The position numbers and the translations under genes were made by a program. A DNA stretch of 64,000 nucleotides from Saccharum officinarum (taxonomy: Eukaryota; Streptophyta; Magnoliopsida; Poales; Poaceae). How positions within the stretch are numbered: the first letter of the stretch is position 1; each line of letters begins with the position of its first letter. The stretch is taken from assembly GCA_020631735.1 (NCBI GenBank), contig CM036215.1:15774346-15838345 (forward strand), in the 5' to 3' direction. This document shows positions 35,692 to 46,869 of the stretch, piece after piece. The notes below the pieces were generated by a model. It was given only the letters and a program-made list of their open reading frames with translations, was not told the DNA's origin and ran no database searches.

Positions 35692-38600
35692 ATGGCGAAA
35701 CCCCGCGGGGCGCCGCCGCTCCTCCACCCCCGCCCGCACCGGCGGCTCCTGCACTCGCCTATCTCGCGCTGCGCCTGCCTGCTCCTCGCCTTCGCCGCGC
35801 TCCTCCTCCTCTCCTCCCTGCACCAGGTCGTGCGGGTCGACCTATCCCGCCTGGACCCGGCCCCGCCCCGCCAGGCCCGTTTCGCGATCCCTCCTTCTCC
35901 ATTTTGGTTACTGGTATTTTGTTGTTGCTTGTTGAGGTTTCACTGCGCGAGTTGGTGCGCTAGGCGTCGGTGCTTGGTGCAATGCGGTTGCTGAATGCCT
36001 GAATTTGCCTTGTTTGTGCTCACGTTGGTAGTCAAGTTAATCTCATTTCCCTGGTTGTTGATAGAGAACAGCTGTGTATGCAATGCAACATACCTATTGA
36101 TCTTCGTGAAAATAGTAACAACTTCAGGACAGATTGTTGGTGTCCTTTCAAACAAAAGATTTTAGCTGTAGAGAGGAAATCATTCCCAAAATTAATGCCA
36201 GTATAACACTAGTGGTTGGAGACAAGGGTAGACCAATCTTAAGCATTCACGCCGTCTTGAGACTGAGGATAGGCCAACTCCGGATACTGTTGCTAGGGGA
36301 AAGTGAAATATTGTATCTAGGGAGAGCATATAAAAAATGTTAGCTTGTGAAACTTCAGAATGGCATGATTGCAAACTTTGATGCTTGGTTTTGAGTTTTG
36401 ACACCCTTATTTTTGGATGACCAAGTTAGAAACTGGACATATATTTTTTTCTTTAATAAAGTTTCTTATGCTACTAATGTTTTTTATGCACTAACATGTG
36501 CAATAGAAGACTCAAAGGTCAGTACAGGCTTATATATCTTTGGGTATTAGATATGTAAAGTCAATTTGCATGCTTTCCATTCCAGTGAAACGAAACTGAT
36601 ATTATCAGATTTATTCATGAAGGGTAGTGATGCTACCACTCTTAGAAATCCAATTGTCATTGAATCGAAGCAATGCTTGATGTTCAGGTGTCAAGCGATC
36701 AACTGTGGGCTTCTAATGGCTATGGTTATCATGCTTGTGTTACACCAACCTCTAGATATAAGGGTAAATTTCATTTTCTTTGCACCATTTTTTTTTATAG
36801 TAAACCAAAGTCGTCGTGGTCATTTTATTATTATGAAATGCTTGAGGTGTCCATAATATCAAATATTTAACTCTTAGCTGCAGTTGATTTTAGGGTACAA
36901 TTTAGTGGATAATCAAACTCTTCTTGTTGACACCAACTTCATGCATATGATTCAGGCTCCTGATTTCATCTTTACCCCATTTTCTGAGATGATTATAATA
37001 TCTTCTTTGGTTTTAGTGGCTTTGATTGTACAAGCTAGTAAATTAAACAAGAAGGTTCGATTTGACGCTTTCTTACTTTATTAAAAAATTATGAGTACAT
37101 CATCTGGTCTAGGAACATAGGAGCAACACAACAATGACCAAATTGGAACTCATTCTTGTAATTGTTCTATACACAGTCAAACATATGTATCCTTCTTTGT
37201 ATATATGCAATCTGATAACAGCACTCATGCAAAAATGATGCATATATGTGTATGTCATGCTGGTATTGTGATAGTATTTGTCATTATCATTTCTGTTGAT
37301 GGCTCTAACAATTGCTTTTGTATTATCAGTTCAAGGCAAGTCAGACAGCTACATGACTGTTAGAAGTAATGGAGGACTCAACCAAATGCGCACTGGAGTA
37401 AGTCCATTGCACCAAGACTTAACTCTTAAGTTTTATATTTGTCTATCTTATGTGAGCATACTTTTGCATCTATAATTATATAGTTGTTCTTGTTAAAAAA
37501 ATAGCTTCCTGGTTTTTTGCTGGTGTCTTCTGATTAATCTGTATTATGTTTGACTCAGTTATTGTTATTATTAATTGTTATTAATAATATCTATATGTAA
37601 CTTCAGAAAATTATGATAGTTAGTCTTAGCCTAATCTTCCCTCTGCAGATCTGTGATATGGTCGCAGTTGCCCGTTTGGTGAATGCAACACTTGTTATCC
37701 CTCAGTTAGATAAGCGATCCTTCTGGCAAGATACCAGGTTCTGAGTATTAGGTTATAGTTTAGCTATTGCCATATATTCTGTCTGATTGCTCCTTAATTT
37801 TTTTGTTTTACAACTCACACCACTGTCTACAGTACATTTAAAGACATATTTGATGAGCCTCATTTTATTAAAGCTTTGGAAGGAGATGTCCACATTGTGA
37901 GTGACTTGCCTGGAAGTTTGCAATCTGCTCCAAGAGCCCGGAAACACTTCACCTCATGGTCTGGTGCAAGCTATTATGAGGAAGTGAAAGAGCTCTGGAA
38001 GAATCAGAAGGTAGTTCAGTTACATTTCAAACACCAAACTGAGGAGGTTCTCTTTTTGCTGCTTATTATTTAATATGTTGAACTGATATGATATGATATG
38101 GTGGTTCTAGTTCGTGCAAAATGAGTTGAGAATGTCACGTAGTTCTTGTTGCTATAATTGCTTTATGTGCTATAGGGAGAGAAATAACATTGCTTGGATA
38201 CAGTATCGCGTTATACTTCCTCATGGATGTGCTTTTTAGGATTTTCTATGCTTCAGGTGTAATTGCGTGAAGTACCTTTCCTCAATACGGTATTTTGGGA
38301 TATATTTGATATAAACTGGTTTTGAGCATTTTTATTAAGCCATAAAGTTAAATTGAGTCACCAGGGGCAGGGGATGACTGCCAAATAGGTGATGACCTAG
38401 GCATATGGAGGATGTAGCACGATGAGGTAGACACGACGCGGCGCCAGGGGTAAGGGTCTGTACTATGTAGTATTTGGATACCCTGCTGTGTTTCTTCGCT
38501 CCAAGAAAACCATCGACACAATTGGTCCAAGAAGCAAGTTTGTTCTAGGAATTGTAGCCTCTGCCATTGCGTCACCTACCTTGCATTGTTTCGCTAAACT

Positions 38601-40934
38601 TCCTCCCTCATGTCTTAATCTCTCATTTGCTCCCATGGTGCTGCCTCCCCTTCTGCTATGCCCCCATGATCTGCCTTGCAACAAGTTGGTTACCAGCCAT
38701 TCCTATGAATAGTTAATGGTTGAAAGATGACTAGTTACTCCCTCTGGTGACAAATAAGTGATGTTCTGATGTTGTCTGAAGTCTATTACTCTACTGTTCT
38801 AACCTTTGACTACTTTTATGAAACTATCTTTCAAGAGTCATAGACAAATCTACTTGTCTCACTTCCGAACAGTGAAACTCAATATGCAAAAGGTATTATG
38901 TAGTCAAAAGCTTAAAATAAGTGACTTAAGAGAACCCCAAAACCAGTGTTTTAAAGGCGGCTAGGCGTCCAGGCGAGTGCTGGGTACGCCTGGACGCCTA
39001 GGCGACAAGGCACCACTATTTTCCAAGGCGAGCTGGGTACGCCTGGATGCCTAGGCGATGCCTTTAAAACATTGCCCAAAACATCACTTAATTGGGACTG
39101 GTGGGAGTACATAGTAGCCTAATCTGAACATCTGGTCTGCTGTCCAGTGAGTCAGTTGCTCCAATCTGCTGGTTCCAGTAACCGGACCATCTACAATGAT
39201 GGTTCATATTTTTACTCCTGCAAACTATGCTCCAGTGATTATCTGTGTTAATGTGGAAGTACTATTTTTGCCTGGATCTGATGTCTGAAACTGTTATATG
39301 ATCTCACCTCACACTGCCTTGCAGGTAGTTCACATCCCAAAATCTGACTCGCGTCTTGCTAACAACGGTCTTCCAATTGATATCCAGAGATTGAGATGCC
39401 GCTGTCTTTACCAAGCACTGCGATTTTCGGATCTAATTGAAGACCTAGGAAAGGCATGTATTCTCTTGATAAACTGTACATATCTTTAACTCAGAATTTA
39501 CAGTCTTCAATTGCAGTTGGAGATTTATAGCAGTCTCTAAATTAGGTTCTGAGCCAACGTAACACTTACGAAACAGAAGCTAGTAGAGCGTCTAAGATCT
39601 CGTGGAAAATATATTGCTCTCCATCTACGATATGAAAAGGATATGCTAGCATTTACGGGATGCACTTACGGTCTGAGTGATTCGGAAGCAAATGAGTTGA
39701 GAATTATGAGGTATGAACAACCAAAGCACATCAATACAATTCCATTTCTACATGCTGGTTGTATTTATTTGCTTTCTCTTTCAATAGAGAGAGAACAAGC
39801 CACTGGAAACTGAAGGATATAAACTCAACTGAACAGAGATATGAAGGCAACTGTCCACTGACTCCAAATGAGGTGGGCATTTTTCTGCGTGCTATGGGCT
39901 ATCCTGAATCCACATGGATATACCTTGCAGCAGGTGAAATTTATGGTGGCGAAAAGTATGTATCAAAACTGAGATCGTACTTCCCAAATTTGGTTAGCAA
40001 GGTATTTACACTCTTCCTTTATTTGTTGATTGTATCAACCACTCCTAGCTATGTACTAAAATTTCAGTTTTGCAGGAGATGCTAGCAACAAAAGAAGAGC
40101 TTGAGAAATTCAATAATCATGCCTCTCAAGTTGCTGCCCTTGATTACATAATTGCAGTTGAAAGTGATGTGTTTGTTCCATCACACTCTGGCAATATGGC
40201 AAAAGCGGTAGAAGGCCATCGTCGATTTCTAGGGCATCGTAAAACTATCACTCCTGATAGGTAAACATGGGACTTATCTCCCGAAAGCCTGTTTTGTTTT
40301 ATCCAATCTTGCTACTTCTCTGATTTCTAACTTTGCCTAATTTCTAGTTTTTTTTTTCCAAAACAAGTCTCTCTGAAATGTACACACTGATCTTGCACAA
40401 GTTTCTTAGATCCCAATATCTTTTTAGATGTTTCTTTTATGTGCACACTTGCTCGTGTGGATGGAGTTATAAGTCCTTTAGTTGCACTGTATCCTTTTAC
40501 TTCTTCTTCTTCTTCTTTTCTTTTTTTAATAACTTTTGATATACTGGTCTATCAGTCTTTGCCATATAACTATGTGTTTGTTTAGTTCCCTTTCAAAATT
40601 AATGTTAGTTTAATCTGCAGGAAAGGATTGGTGGAACTCTTTGATTTACTGGAAAAAGGGGATCTCATGGAAGGTCCTAAGCTGTCTTCACTTGTTACTG
40701 AGATGCATAAATACAGGTGATTTTTTTTTATAATCATAGATAGTCATATGTACAGTACTTTTCTTTGATTCAAAGATTGTATTAAGAATGCATTTCTCTG
40801 TTTGCAGACAAGGGGCTCCAAGGAAGAGATATGGCTCCTTGCCAGGAAGCAAGGGCAGAGCACGGCTTAGGACTGAGGAATCTTTTTATGAAAACCCATT
40901 TCCTGAGTGCATCTGTTTGACTGGGAGGCACTGA
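35692..40934 (+). CDS. Plant O-fucosyltransferase family protein (PF10250)
   Basis: A type II Golgi glycosyltransferase. Exon 1 starts at ATG 35692 ([20 protein letters not shown]) and holds one membrane anchor ([17 protein letters not shown]). Exon 1's donor is unresolved; later exons are 36586-36763, 37330-37397, 37649-37737, 37833-38010, 39325-39453, 39577-39710, 39788-40001, 40076-40260, 40621-40716 and 40808-40934. From exon 3 on, all junctions keep frame. Family motifs: [39 protein letters not shown], and [20 protein letters not shown]. Related plant proteins add fucose or other sugars to proteins or cell-wall glycans; the acceptor here is unknown. Odd points: exon 2 changes frame near 36672, and the intron 39454-39576 has a GC donor. 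A likely 3' UTR intron spans about 40953-41108. Product about 550 residues if the frameshift is an error. Confidence 0.9.
38738..39107. mobile_element. Stowaway MITE in an intron of the O-fucosyltransferase gene
   Basis: Begins CTCCCTCTGGTGACAAATAA, and its right end read inward is CTCCCACCAGTCCCAATTAA; both continue GTGATGTT. It is flanked by TA on both sides (38736-38737 and 39108-39109), the mariner/Stowaway target. It is split by the hAT-like MITE at 38944-39074. Confidence 0.88.
38944..39074. mobile_element. hAT-like MITE nested in the Stowaway element
   Basis: 131 bases with near-perfect ends CAGTGTTTTAAAGGC and GCCTTTAAAACATTG. The 8-base target duplication CCCAAAAC is at 38936-38943 and 39075-39082. 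The inside is built of GGCTAGGCGTCCAGGCG-like words in both orientations. Confidence 0.88.
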
Positions 40935-41334
40935 TGTGCTGCCGATGTATAGGTATGAATGTATGATTCTATTGTTCATTACACAGTATGATACTCTTTT
41001 TTGCCTTTAAGAATTGAGACAAAATGCTGATGATTAAAGTGTATTTGTCCAAACCATAGCACCTCAAAGATCCTTTCCAGATGAACTGACGTCTATTCTT
41101 AATTGCAGCTTTATATGATAACACGGTTCACTCATCCTTGGAAGTGTGCTAGTGCTTCAATTTGGCCGTTGGAGCTCCACTGACACTTTGTGATGAAACT
41201 GAGCTGGTACTCAAGGGTGCAAGTTAGTGAAGGATGTCTTCCTTCTTGTGATCAACATCCAATGACCTTGTTGGCCCAGATGGAGGGTTGGCCACTGCAA
41301 CCAAGCAACTGTACATGAATTGTTTTGTTCCCAC

Positions 41335-41610
41335 TAGGGATGAAAACGGATCGGATACGGACGGATATCACTGATATCGTATTTGTTTTCATATTTATGT
41401 CCGGATTCGGATTCGAATACGGATAGTATAAAAAATATCGGATAGGATATGATTGGATATCGACATCATAAATATGTGATTTAAATATTCGGATACGAAT
41501 ACGGTATCGGATGTTAAATATCCGGACTCGGATACGGACGAATTAAAACCCCTCTAAACGGATTCGGTCTCGAATACGGTCGGAAAATATCCGTACCGTT
41601 TTCATCCCTG
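41335..41610. mobile_element. hAT MITE with perfect 8-base target duplication
   Basis: Ends TAGGGATGAAAACGG and CCGTTTTCATCCCTG are inverted. GTTCCCAC flanks both sides (41327-41334 and 41611-41618). Inside are many CGGATA/TATCCG words. It lies between the convergent O-fucosyltransferase and PsbP-domain genes, in or just past the first gene's 3' UTR. Confidence 0.92.
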
Positions 41611-41910
41611 GTTCCCACACAAAAAGTGGAGAGATTTGACATGTATGCTGTAGTCGCAAAAGTTTCGGGATATATGCATTGGCAAGCATCTGTACCCTTG
41701 GAGGCAACATCAGGAAAAAATTTATAGTAACAAGCATTTAGCCTGTAACGAGCAAGTTTACACATACTGTTGAACTACTGCAGATTTCTAATTTAGAGTG
41801 ATCATCAAAAGTGATGTTCACTTGTCCTCTCTCCATAATACAATCCCTCATGTCCTCTAATCATATTAACAAGAACCAGGCGCTGTAAAAATGTAGTAGG
41901 AATTGAAACC

Positions 41911-43249
41911 CTACACGACTCGAAATGATTCTGCTATTTGTTTCAGATCCTTGTAATGCCTCTTCCATTGCTTGCAGGCCTACAAAAGATTGATTCCCAG
42001 CTATTAGTCAGGATTAAAAGAAAAGTTGCAATGAGATGTCTTACATTTATGCGATTATTAAGAACCATGGTTTTACCGTTTGCAGTTACACTGAACAGGT
42101 AGAGCCTGTTCCCAGCTGCCGTGGCGGTAATGAACACATGGGGTGGCTCCAGCTCAAACTGGTAGTAAATTCTTCCTGAACGCTCTGCCGTCGCTGTGGA
42201 CAGGACCTTCCCTTCCACATTCTCTCCAATGACCTCTGGACCGAAGGCGGTGATCACCTTCTCTGGGTTGCCGATCTTCTCGATGGTCGCATCATCCAGA
42301 TCATCTGTGGGACAAAATTGGCAGTGAACATCACATGTCGTTGGAGTACACCCTATGAAGACCTCACAATTCAGCATGTTCTTCAGGTTTCACCTGCGAA
42401 CCGGCGAACCGGGGCAACGATGACGAACAACCGGCCCTCCTTTGGGTTTGCGAAGCGCAGGTCAATCTCCGTGCCACCAAGATCAGCAATTGACACCGGG
42501 ACCTAAGTTGGAGCCATGGTAAACCAAGAGTAGTTTTGCATCAGAAAAGCAAGGGACTGTTTTTGTGAACCTGAACTTCTGTCAGCAGTTTCAGGTCTCA
42601 CCTCATCCCAGCCGTCTGGAACTTTGAAGCTGTAGGGGATGATGGGGCTCCAGCCAACTCCGTGGCCACCGGACTTGTCGTCTGGCCTACGGTATGTTCT
42701 CCAACCTGTCTGAACAATCAGCATCATGAAAACAATTCAACAAGATTTCTGTCTGAACCTTCACTGTAGTTTTAATTTTCCACATGAGAAGCACAAAATT
42801 ACTCATCCAGACTATGCAACTAAGTACTACTGCATGGATTTCAAAGCATTTGTTTGTCTCTATTAACTATGAAGCACTCCTATGGATCCAAAACAAATGA
42901 ACCAAATTCAGTCAGTCACCAAAGAGAAAGAAGAAGATTTTACCATTTTCATCAGGTTCAGACAAGCCGGGGATCCTCCCTGCCAGCAGGCCCTGAGTGG
43001 CCGCCAGACCAAGTCCTGCAAACCCAAGCACTGGAGCGCCACAGACAGCAGCTGCTGCAGATGCCAATGCACGCCTCCTCCCCCACCACTGCTACACCCT
43101 CCCTCTCCCCTCCTCTTCATGTCCCACTGACAGGAGCGGCCCACTGCTGCACCTCACATCCGCCACCGCCGTCCTGCCCTTGGCGACGGGAGAAGGTTTG
43201 GTGAGGAACAGGGAGGAGCTCGGGAGAACAGCAATGTCGTGCTGCTCAT
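41911..43249 (-). CDS. PPD4: PsbP domain-containing thylakoid lumen protein, PPD4-like, possibly disrupted
   Basis: Nuclear gene for a chloroplast lumen protein of the PsbP family; exact role of PPD4 is not settled. Exons on the minus strand: 43249-42944, 42705-42602, 42502-42394, 42304-42077 and 41979-41911. Exons 2-4 join in frame: WRTYRRPDDKSGGHGVGWSP, VPVSIADLGGTEIDLRFANP, GPEVIGENVEGKVLSTATAE, YYQFELEPPHVFITATAAGN. Exon 1 has a twin-arginine stretch (RRRALAS) and a hydrophobic run, as expected for Tat-pathway lumen import. Problems: the ATG at 43249 is not in frame with the mature part, TAG at 43094-43092 interrupts it, and the canonical donor at 42076 puts exon 5 (WKRHYKDLKQIAESFRVV) out of frame; a phase-0 donor at 42065 would restore it. 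Either a pseudogene or an assembly with errors. Confidence 0.83.
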
Positions 43250-44871
43250 CTCTGATGCAAGATGTGTTTGTGAGCTCTCTGTGATTCTTCCGTTACGTCT
43301 GCCTCTCTAGTTGTTCTTGGTGAGCTGGTGGCGATTCTGGTGTTAGTTGCTGGGAGCCTGGGGATCCCTGCTCCATGGGCACTTTTGGACCACAAGACAC
43401 GGGTGGACAGGATGATTTTCAGAGTTCAGACACGTCTCACCTGATTGTTTGAGCGTTTCCTCTTGACTTCACTTTTTTTTTAAAAAAAATCAGATATATT
43501 TTTTACTAGGAAAATGATTTTCTTTTTTTGTTTATTTTATGGAGAAGGAGATGACTCCCATGGTGAATTCTGGAACGTGCGCGAGACTATGGCTCCGTTT
43601 TGTGGAGTTTACGGTTTCTCCGTGCATTTACACAGTAATAAGGAGCTATTTTCTCCTCAAAATAAACTACCCCTCTGTCATGAAATACAAGATATCCAAA
43701 TAATTTTAAAATCTAAGGAATCTGATAAAAGACTAATTTACTCCTCACTAATTAGTTAGTTTGTTTATCAACTTGCTTAATTTTCTAATTGTGTATGCAT
43801 GTGTTGTGAGTGTTTAAGTTACACTGTGTAATCGGAAAAAAAGACATGCATACATGTATGTCAATTATATGAGTATTTAAAGGACATGTATGGATGAGGT
43901 TTAAAAGGCAAGCACACATCGATGAGTTGAGCAATCTAGAATGAATTATAATTTGGTATAAATTTTAAATCTGGGATATCTTATATTCATGACGGCAGGA
44001 AGTAGGAGCGAGTGAAACCATTATTTTAGGCTTCACCGTTTCTACTTCCACACAATGTAGCAAGGAGTCAAAGCTAAATAAAAACCATACCAAACAAGCC
44101 CTAGGTAGCAGCAAACCTAGGACTTCACCAATAAAGGGTATGCCACACTAAAATTTTCACATGCATTTGGTAAAATCTATTTATCAAATTCATAAAGAAT
44201 TATAATTTTTACAACTCAATTTGATATACAAGCAAGAAATAACATGATAAATCTTAAGTTCAAAGATTAAGCTGTAAAGTTACATAAACTACAATATAGA
44301 TAGTTCAAATACAATACTAAATGTTCGAAATACGAAAACTGAAAGCTTACACTACTAATCCTTAGACCTTAAATATGCATAAAAATACACACTAAGCTCA
44401 CAAAAATAAGTTTATACAATACTAATAATTGAAATATACATAAAAATTTAACTCACCCTCACACCGAACAGATGTTAAATAAATCTTGTTGGTCTCTAGA
44501 TGGCGGACGTTGGGTGAATCCGGATCTCACTGGTCTGTGCAGAAATGAGGCATGATTTTAGCAATGACTTTATATCCTTGTACTCAGCAACTATTTTGAA
44601 ATTACAAAGTTGTGAATAAATGTCCACTAGTGTGTCATGGTTTTTCTTCATCATCGTTCTCTGCTTCTTCACTTGAGCTTGATTCTTACCGCCTTAGCTT
44701 GTTCTTGCTCTTGTACTTGCTTGTGGCGGGCAAACTCTTGATGCTTGGTGTTGGTGAAGAGTTCTTGATTCTCATATGGAGCTCATAAGCGATTGATGAT
44801 CTTGTTGATGACTTGATTGGGTGTCGTATCATCAAATTTCTTCTCATGAAGAATTGAGATGATCACATTGT
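43250..44871. other. Intergenic, no gene seen
   Basis: Upstream of the PsbP-domain gene. AT-rich beyond 43440. A degraded MITE may lie at about 43588-44100 (left GGCTCCGTTTTGTGGAG, right CATACCAAACAAGCCC), weakly supported. ORF 43514-43759 overlaps it and has no protein features. Confidence 0.4.
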
Positions 44872-45904
44872 CACTACTACAATATTTTTAAAGGAGGCGG
44901 GCAAAAAGCATTAACGAAGGCGGTTTTTGCAACCGCCTCCGAGGTAAGGTCATGGTAAATGTGACCATTAACCGAGGCGATTCCATGCCCGCCACGGTTA
45001 ATCTGAAAAAAAACAAAAAAGCCCAGATCCAGCCCTTATCGGGCCTGGATCTGGGTCTGCACGCCGCCGCCACCGTTGGGGCCGTGCTCGCCGCCGTGGA
45101 GGTTGACAGAGGGCTCCTCCCGCCTGGATCCGTCGCAAAGGGGGCCCGTCGGTGAGCTCGAGGCCAGATCCACCGGATCCGGACGCCCGAGGCCAGATCC
45201 GCGCGCCCCGAGGCCGGATCCGCGCGCCCCATCGCCGCGGTTGCCTGCTCCACCACGCCACCGTCGTCGCCACCGTGTCATGGGACGGAGAGGCACCGCT
45301 GCGCCTTGGGAGGGAGGGCGTCGCCGTGCTTGGGGAGGGAGGGGCGCCGTCACACCTTGGGAGGGAGGGCGCCACCGTACCATGGGAGGGAGGGCTTCGC
45401 CACGCCTTGGGGAGGGAGGGTAGCCGCCATGCCATGGGAGAGGGAAGGGAGCGGTGTGCCATGGGGAGGGAGGGGAGTGGCGGACAGGTGAGAGGGTGAA
45501 TGAGAGAGAGCGGCTGGGGTGCGGCTGGAGGGAGGGAGCGGCTAGGTCCAAACCCTAGCTTTCGTATATATAGCGTGAGTAGTTTCTGGGCTGAGATGGG
45601 CTCAGATGGGCTTCAAATAAATTAGGCCTTATTAACCAAAGCAGGCCTTATAAGTGGTTTGCCTCCGAAAATGGCCCTATTTTTCGAGGCGGGCCACTTA
45701 TTAGGCCCGCCTCGGTTAATAGATTTTAGGAGGCGGTTAACCGCCTCCGTAAATCTATTTTCCGAGGCAGTTATATGTAACCGCCTCGGTTAATAGAAAA
45801 CGCCCGCCTCGGTTAATCCGAGGTATTAACGAGGCGGTTGTAACTACTGCTCGCCTCAGAAAAAAAAACAGAAACGCCTCGCAAAAGATTTTTTTGTAGT
45901 AGTG
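44872..45904. mobile_element. Complete non-autonomous CACTA element
   Basis: Starts CACTACTACAA and ends TTGTAGTAGTG. The 3-base target duplication TGT is at 44869-44871 and 45905-45907. Subterminal zones (44880-45000 and 45640-45890) hold about ten AACCGCCTC / GAGGCGGTT words in both orientations, the kind of sites CACTA transposases bind. The centre (45010-45550) is GC-rich, with a minisatellite at 45301-45482 built on TTGGGAGGGAGGGCG. Overlapping long ORFs there result from base composition; no transposase is encoded. Confidence 0.93.
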
Positions 45905-46017
45905 TGTATTCCGTCTTATGAAGAACTTGAATGATCTTTTGGTTGTACTCATCGTCAACAATGTCGTTCACATACACCTAAGGTGATTCTTCACTTGGTT
46001 GTCCTCATCATCATCCG

Positions 46018-46760
46018 GTGGTACTAGTCTTCGAGGTATTCAAGTGTGCCAATTCTTTGAAGTTCACTAGACGATCCGCTAGGTGATTCTTCTCTTCACC
46101 ATATCATTCAGTGGGCACTGTCTTCTCTAGCTGACTTGCTGGACTCTATCACATGATTTGGTGGTTCTGATCAACTAATTCTGTGAGAAATCTTCACCAT
46201 TTCTTCTTCGTTTTGACTCAGATCTTGATCAAAGTTTAACCTTTTGAACCTAGGCGTATTTATAACCTACATAACACATCTTTAGCACATATCTTAGTTC
46301 TAAGCTTGTGGTGCCATCTCAATCACAAAAACTAAAAGTTGATCATGGGCACACGATCCTTACAACCGGATGATCCAACAAGGTGCTTTTGTGTTGCACC
46401 ATATCATCCGGTGGCACCGGTCTTCAAGGTCTTTGACTATGCCAACTCTTTAATGTTCACCAGATGATCCGCTAGATGATTATTCTCTTCACCATATATC
46501 ATCCAGTGTGCACTATCTTCTCTGGCTGACTTACTGGACTCCACCAATGATCTGGTAGGCATGATCAACTAATTTGGTGAGGAATCTTCATAATTTCTTG
46601 TTTGTTTCAACTCGGATCTTGATCAAACTTTTAACTTGCATCCTTAGGACCTATTATATCATGTCTAACATATATTTAGCACACATATTAGTTCTAGGCT
46701 TATGTTGTCATCTCAATCACTAAAACTAAAAGATATGATCATAGGATCATGATCCTAACA
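46018..46760. repeat. Two-unit tandem duplication, unit about 396 bases
   Basis: 46018-46345 and 46414-46760 share GGATGATCCG-type words, CTTCACCATAT, GGCTGACTT and ATATTTAGCACA...TTAGTTCTA in the same order at about 80-85 percent by eye. No ORF. It looks like part of a decayed retroelement; family unknown. Confidence 0.65.
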
Positions 46761-46869
46761 TCGTCTTGGTAGATTTAACCGATAGCATGGAGATTAATTA
46801 ATGAACAACTTGTTGTTGTGAGTGCTAATTTCTAATAGTATATGGTAAGGGAGTTTTTTGGCAGTCAAT

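Noticed and set aside
38463..38712. ORFs on both strands in intron 5 of the O-fucosyltransferase gene
   Set aside because: Short, overlapping, without domain features, and inside an intron defined by in-frame exons on both sides.
45036..45551. Long overlapping ORFs on both strands in the CACTA core
   Set aside because: All six frames are open because the DNA is GC-rich and repetitive; the peptides are low-complexity and no domain is seen.
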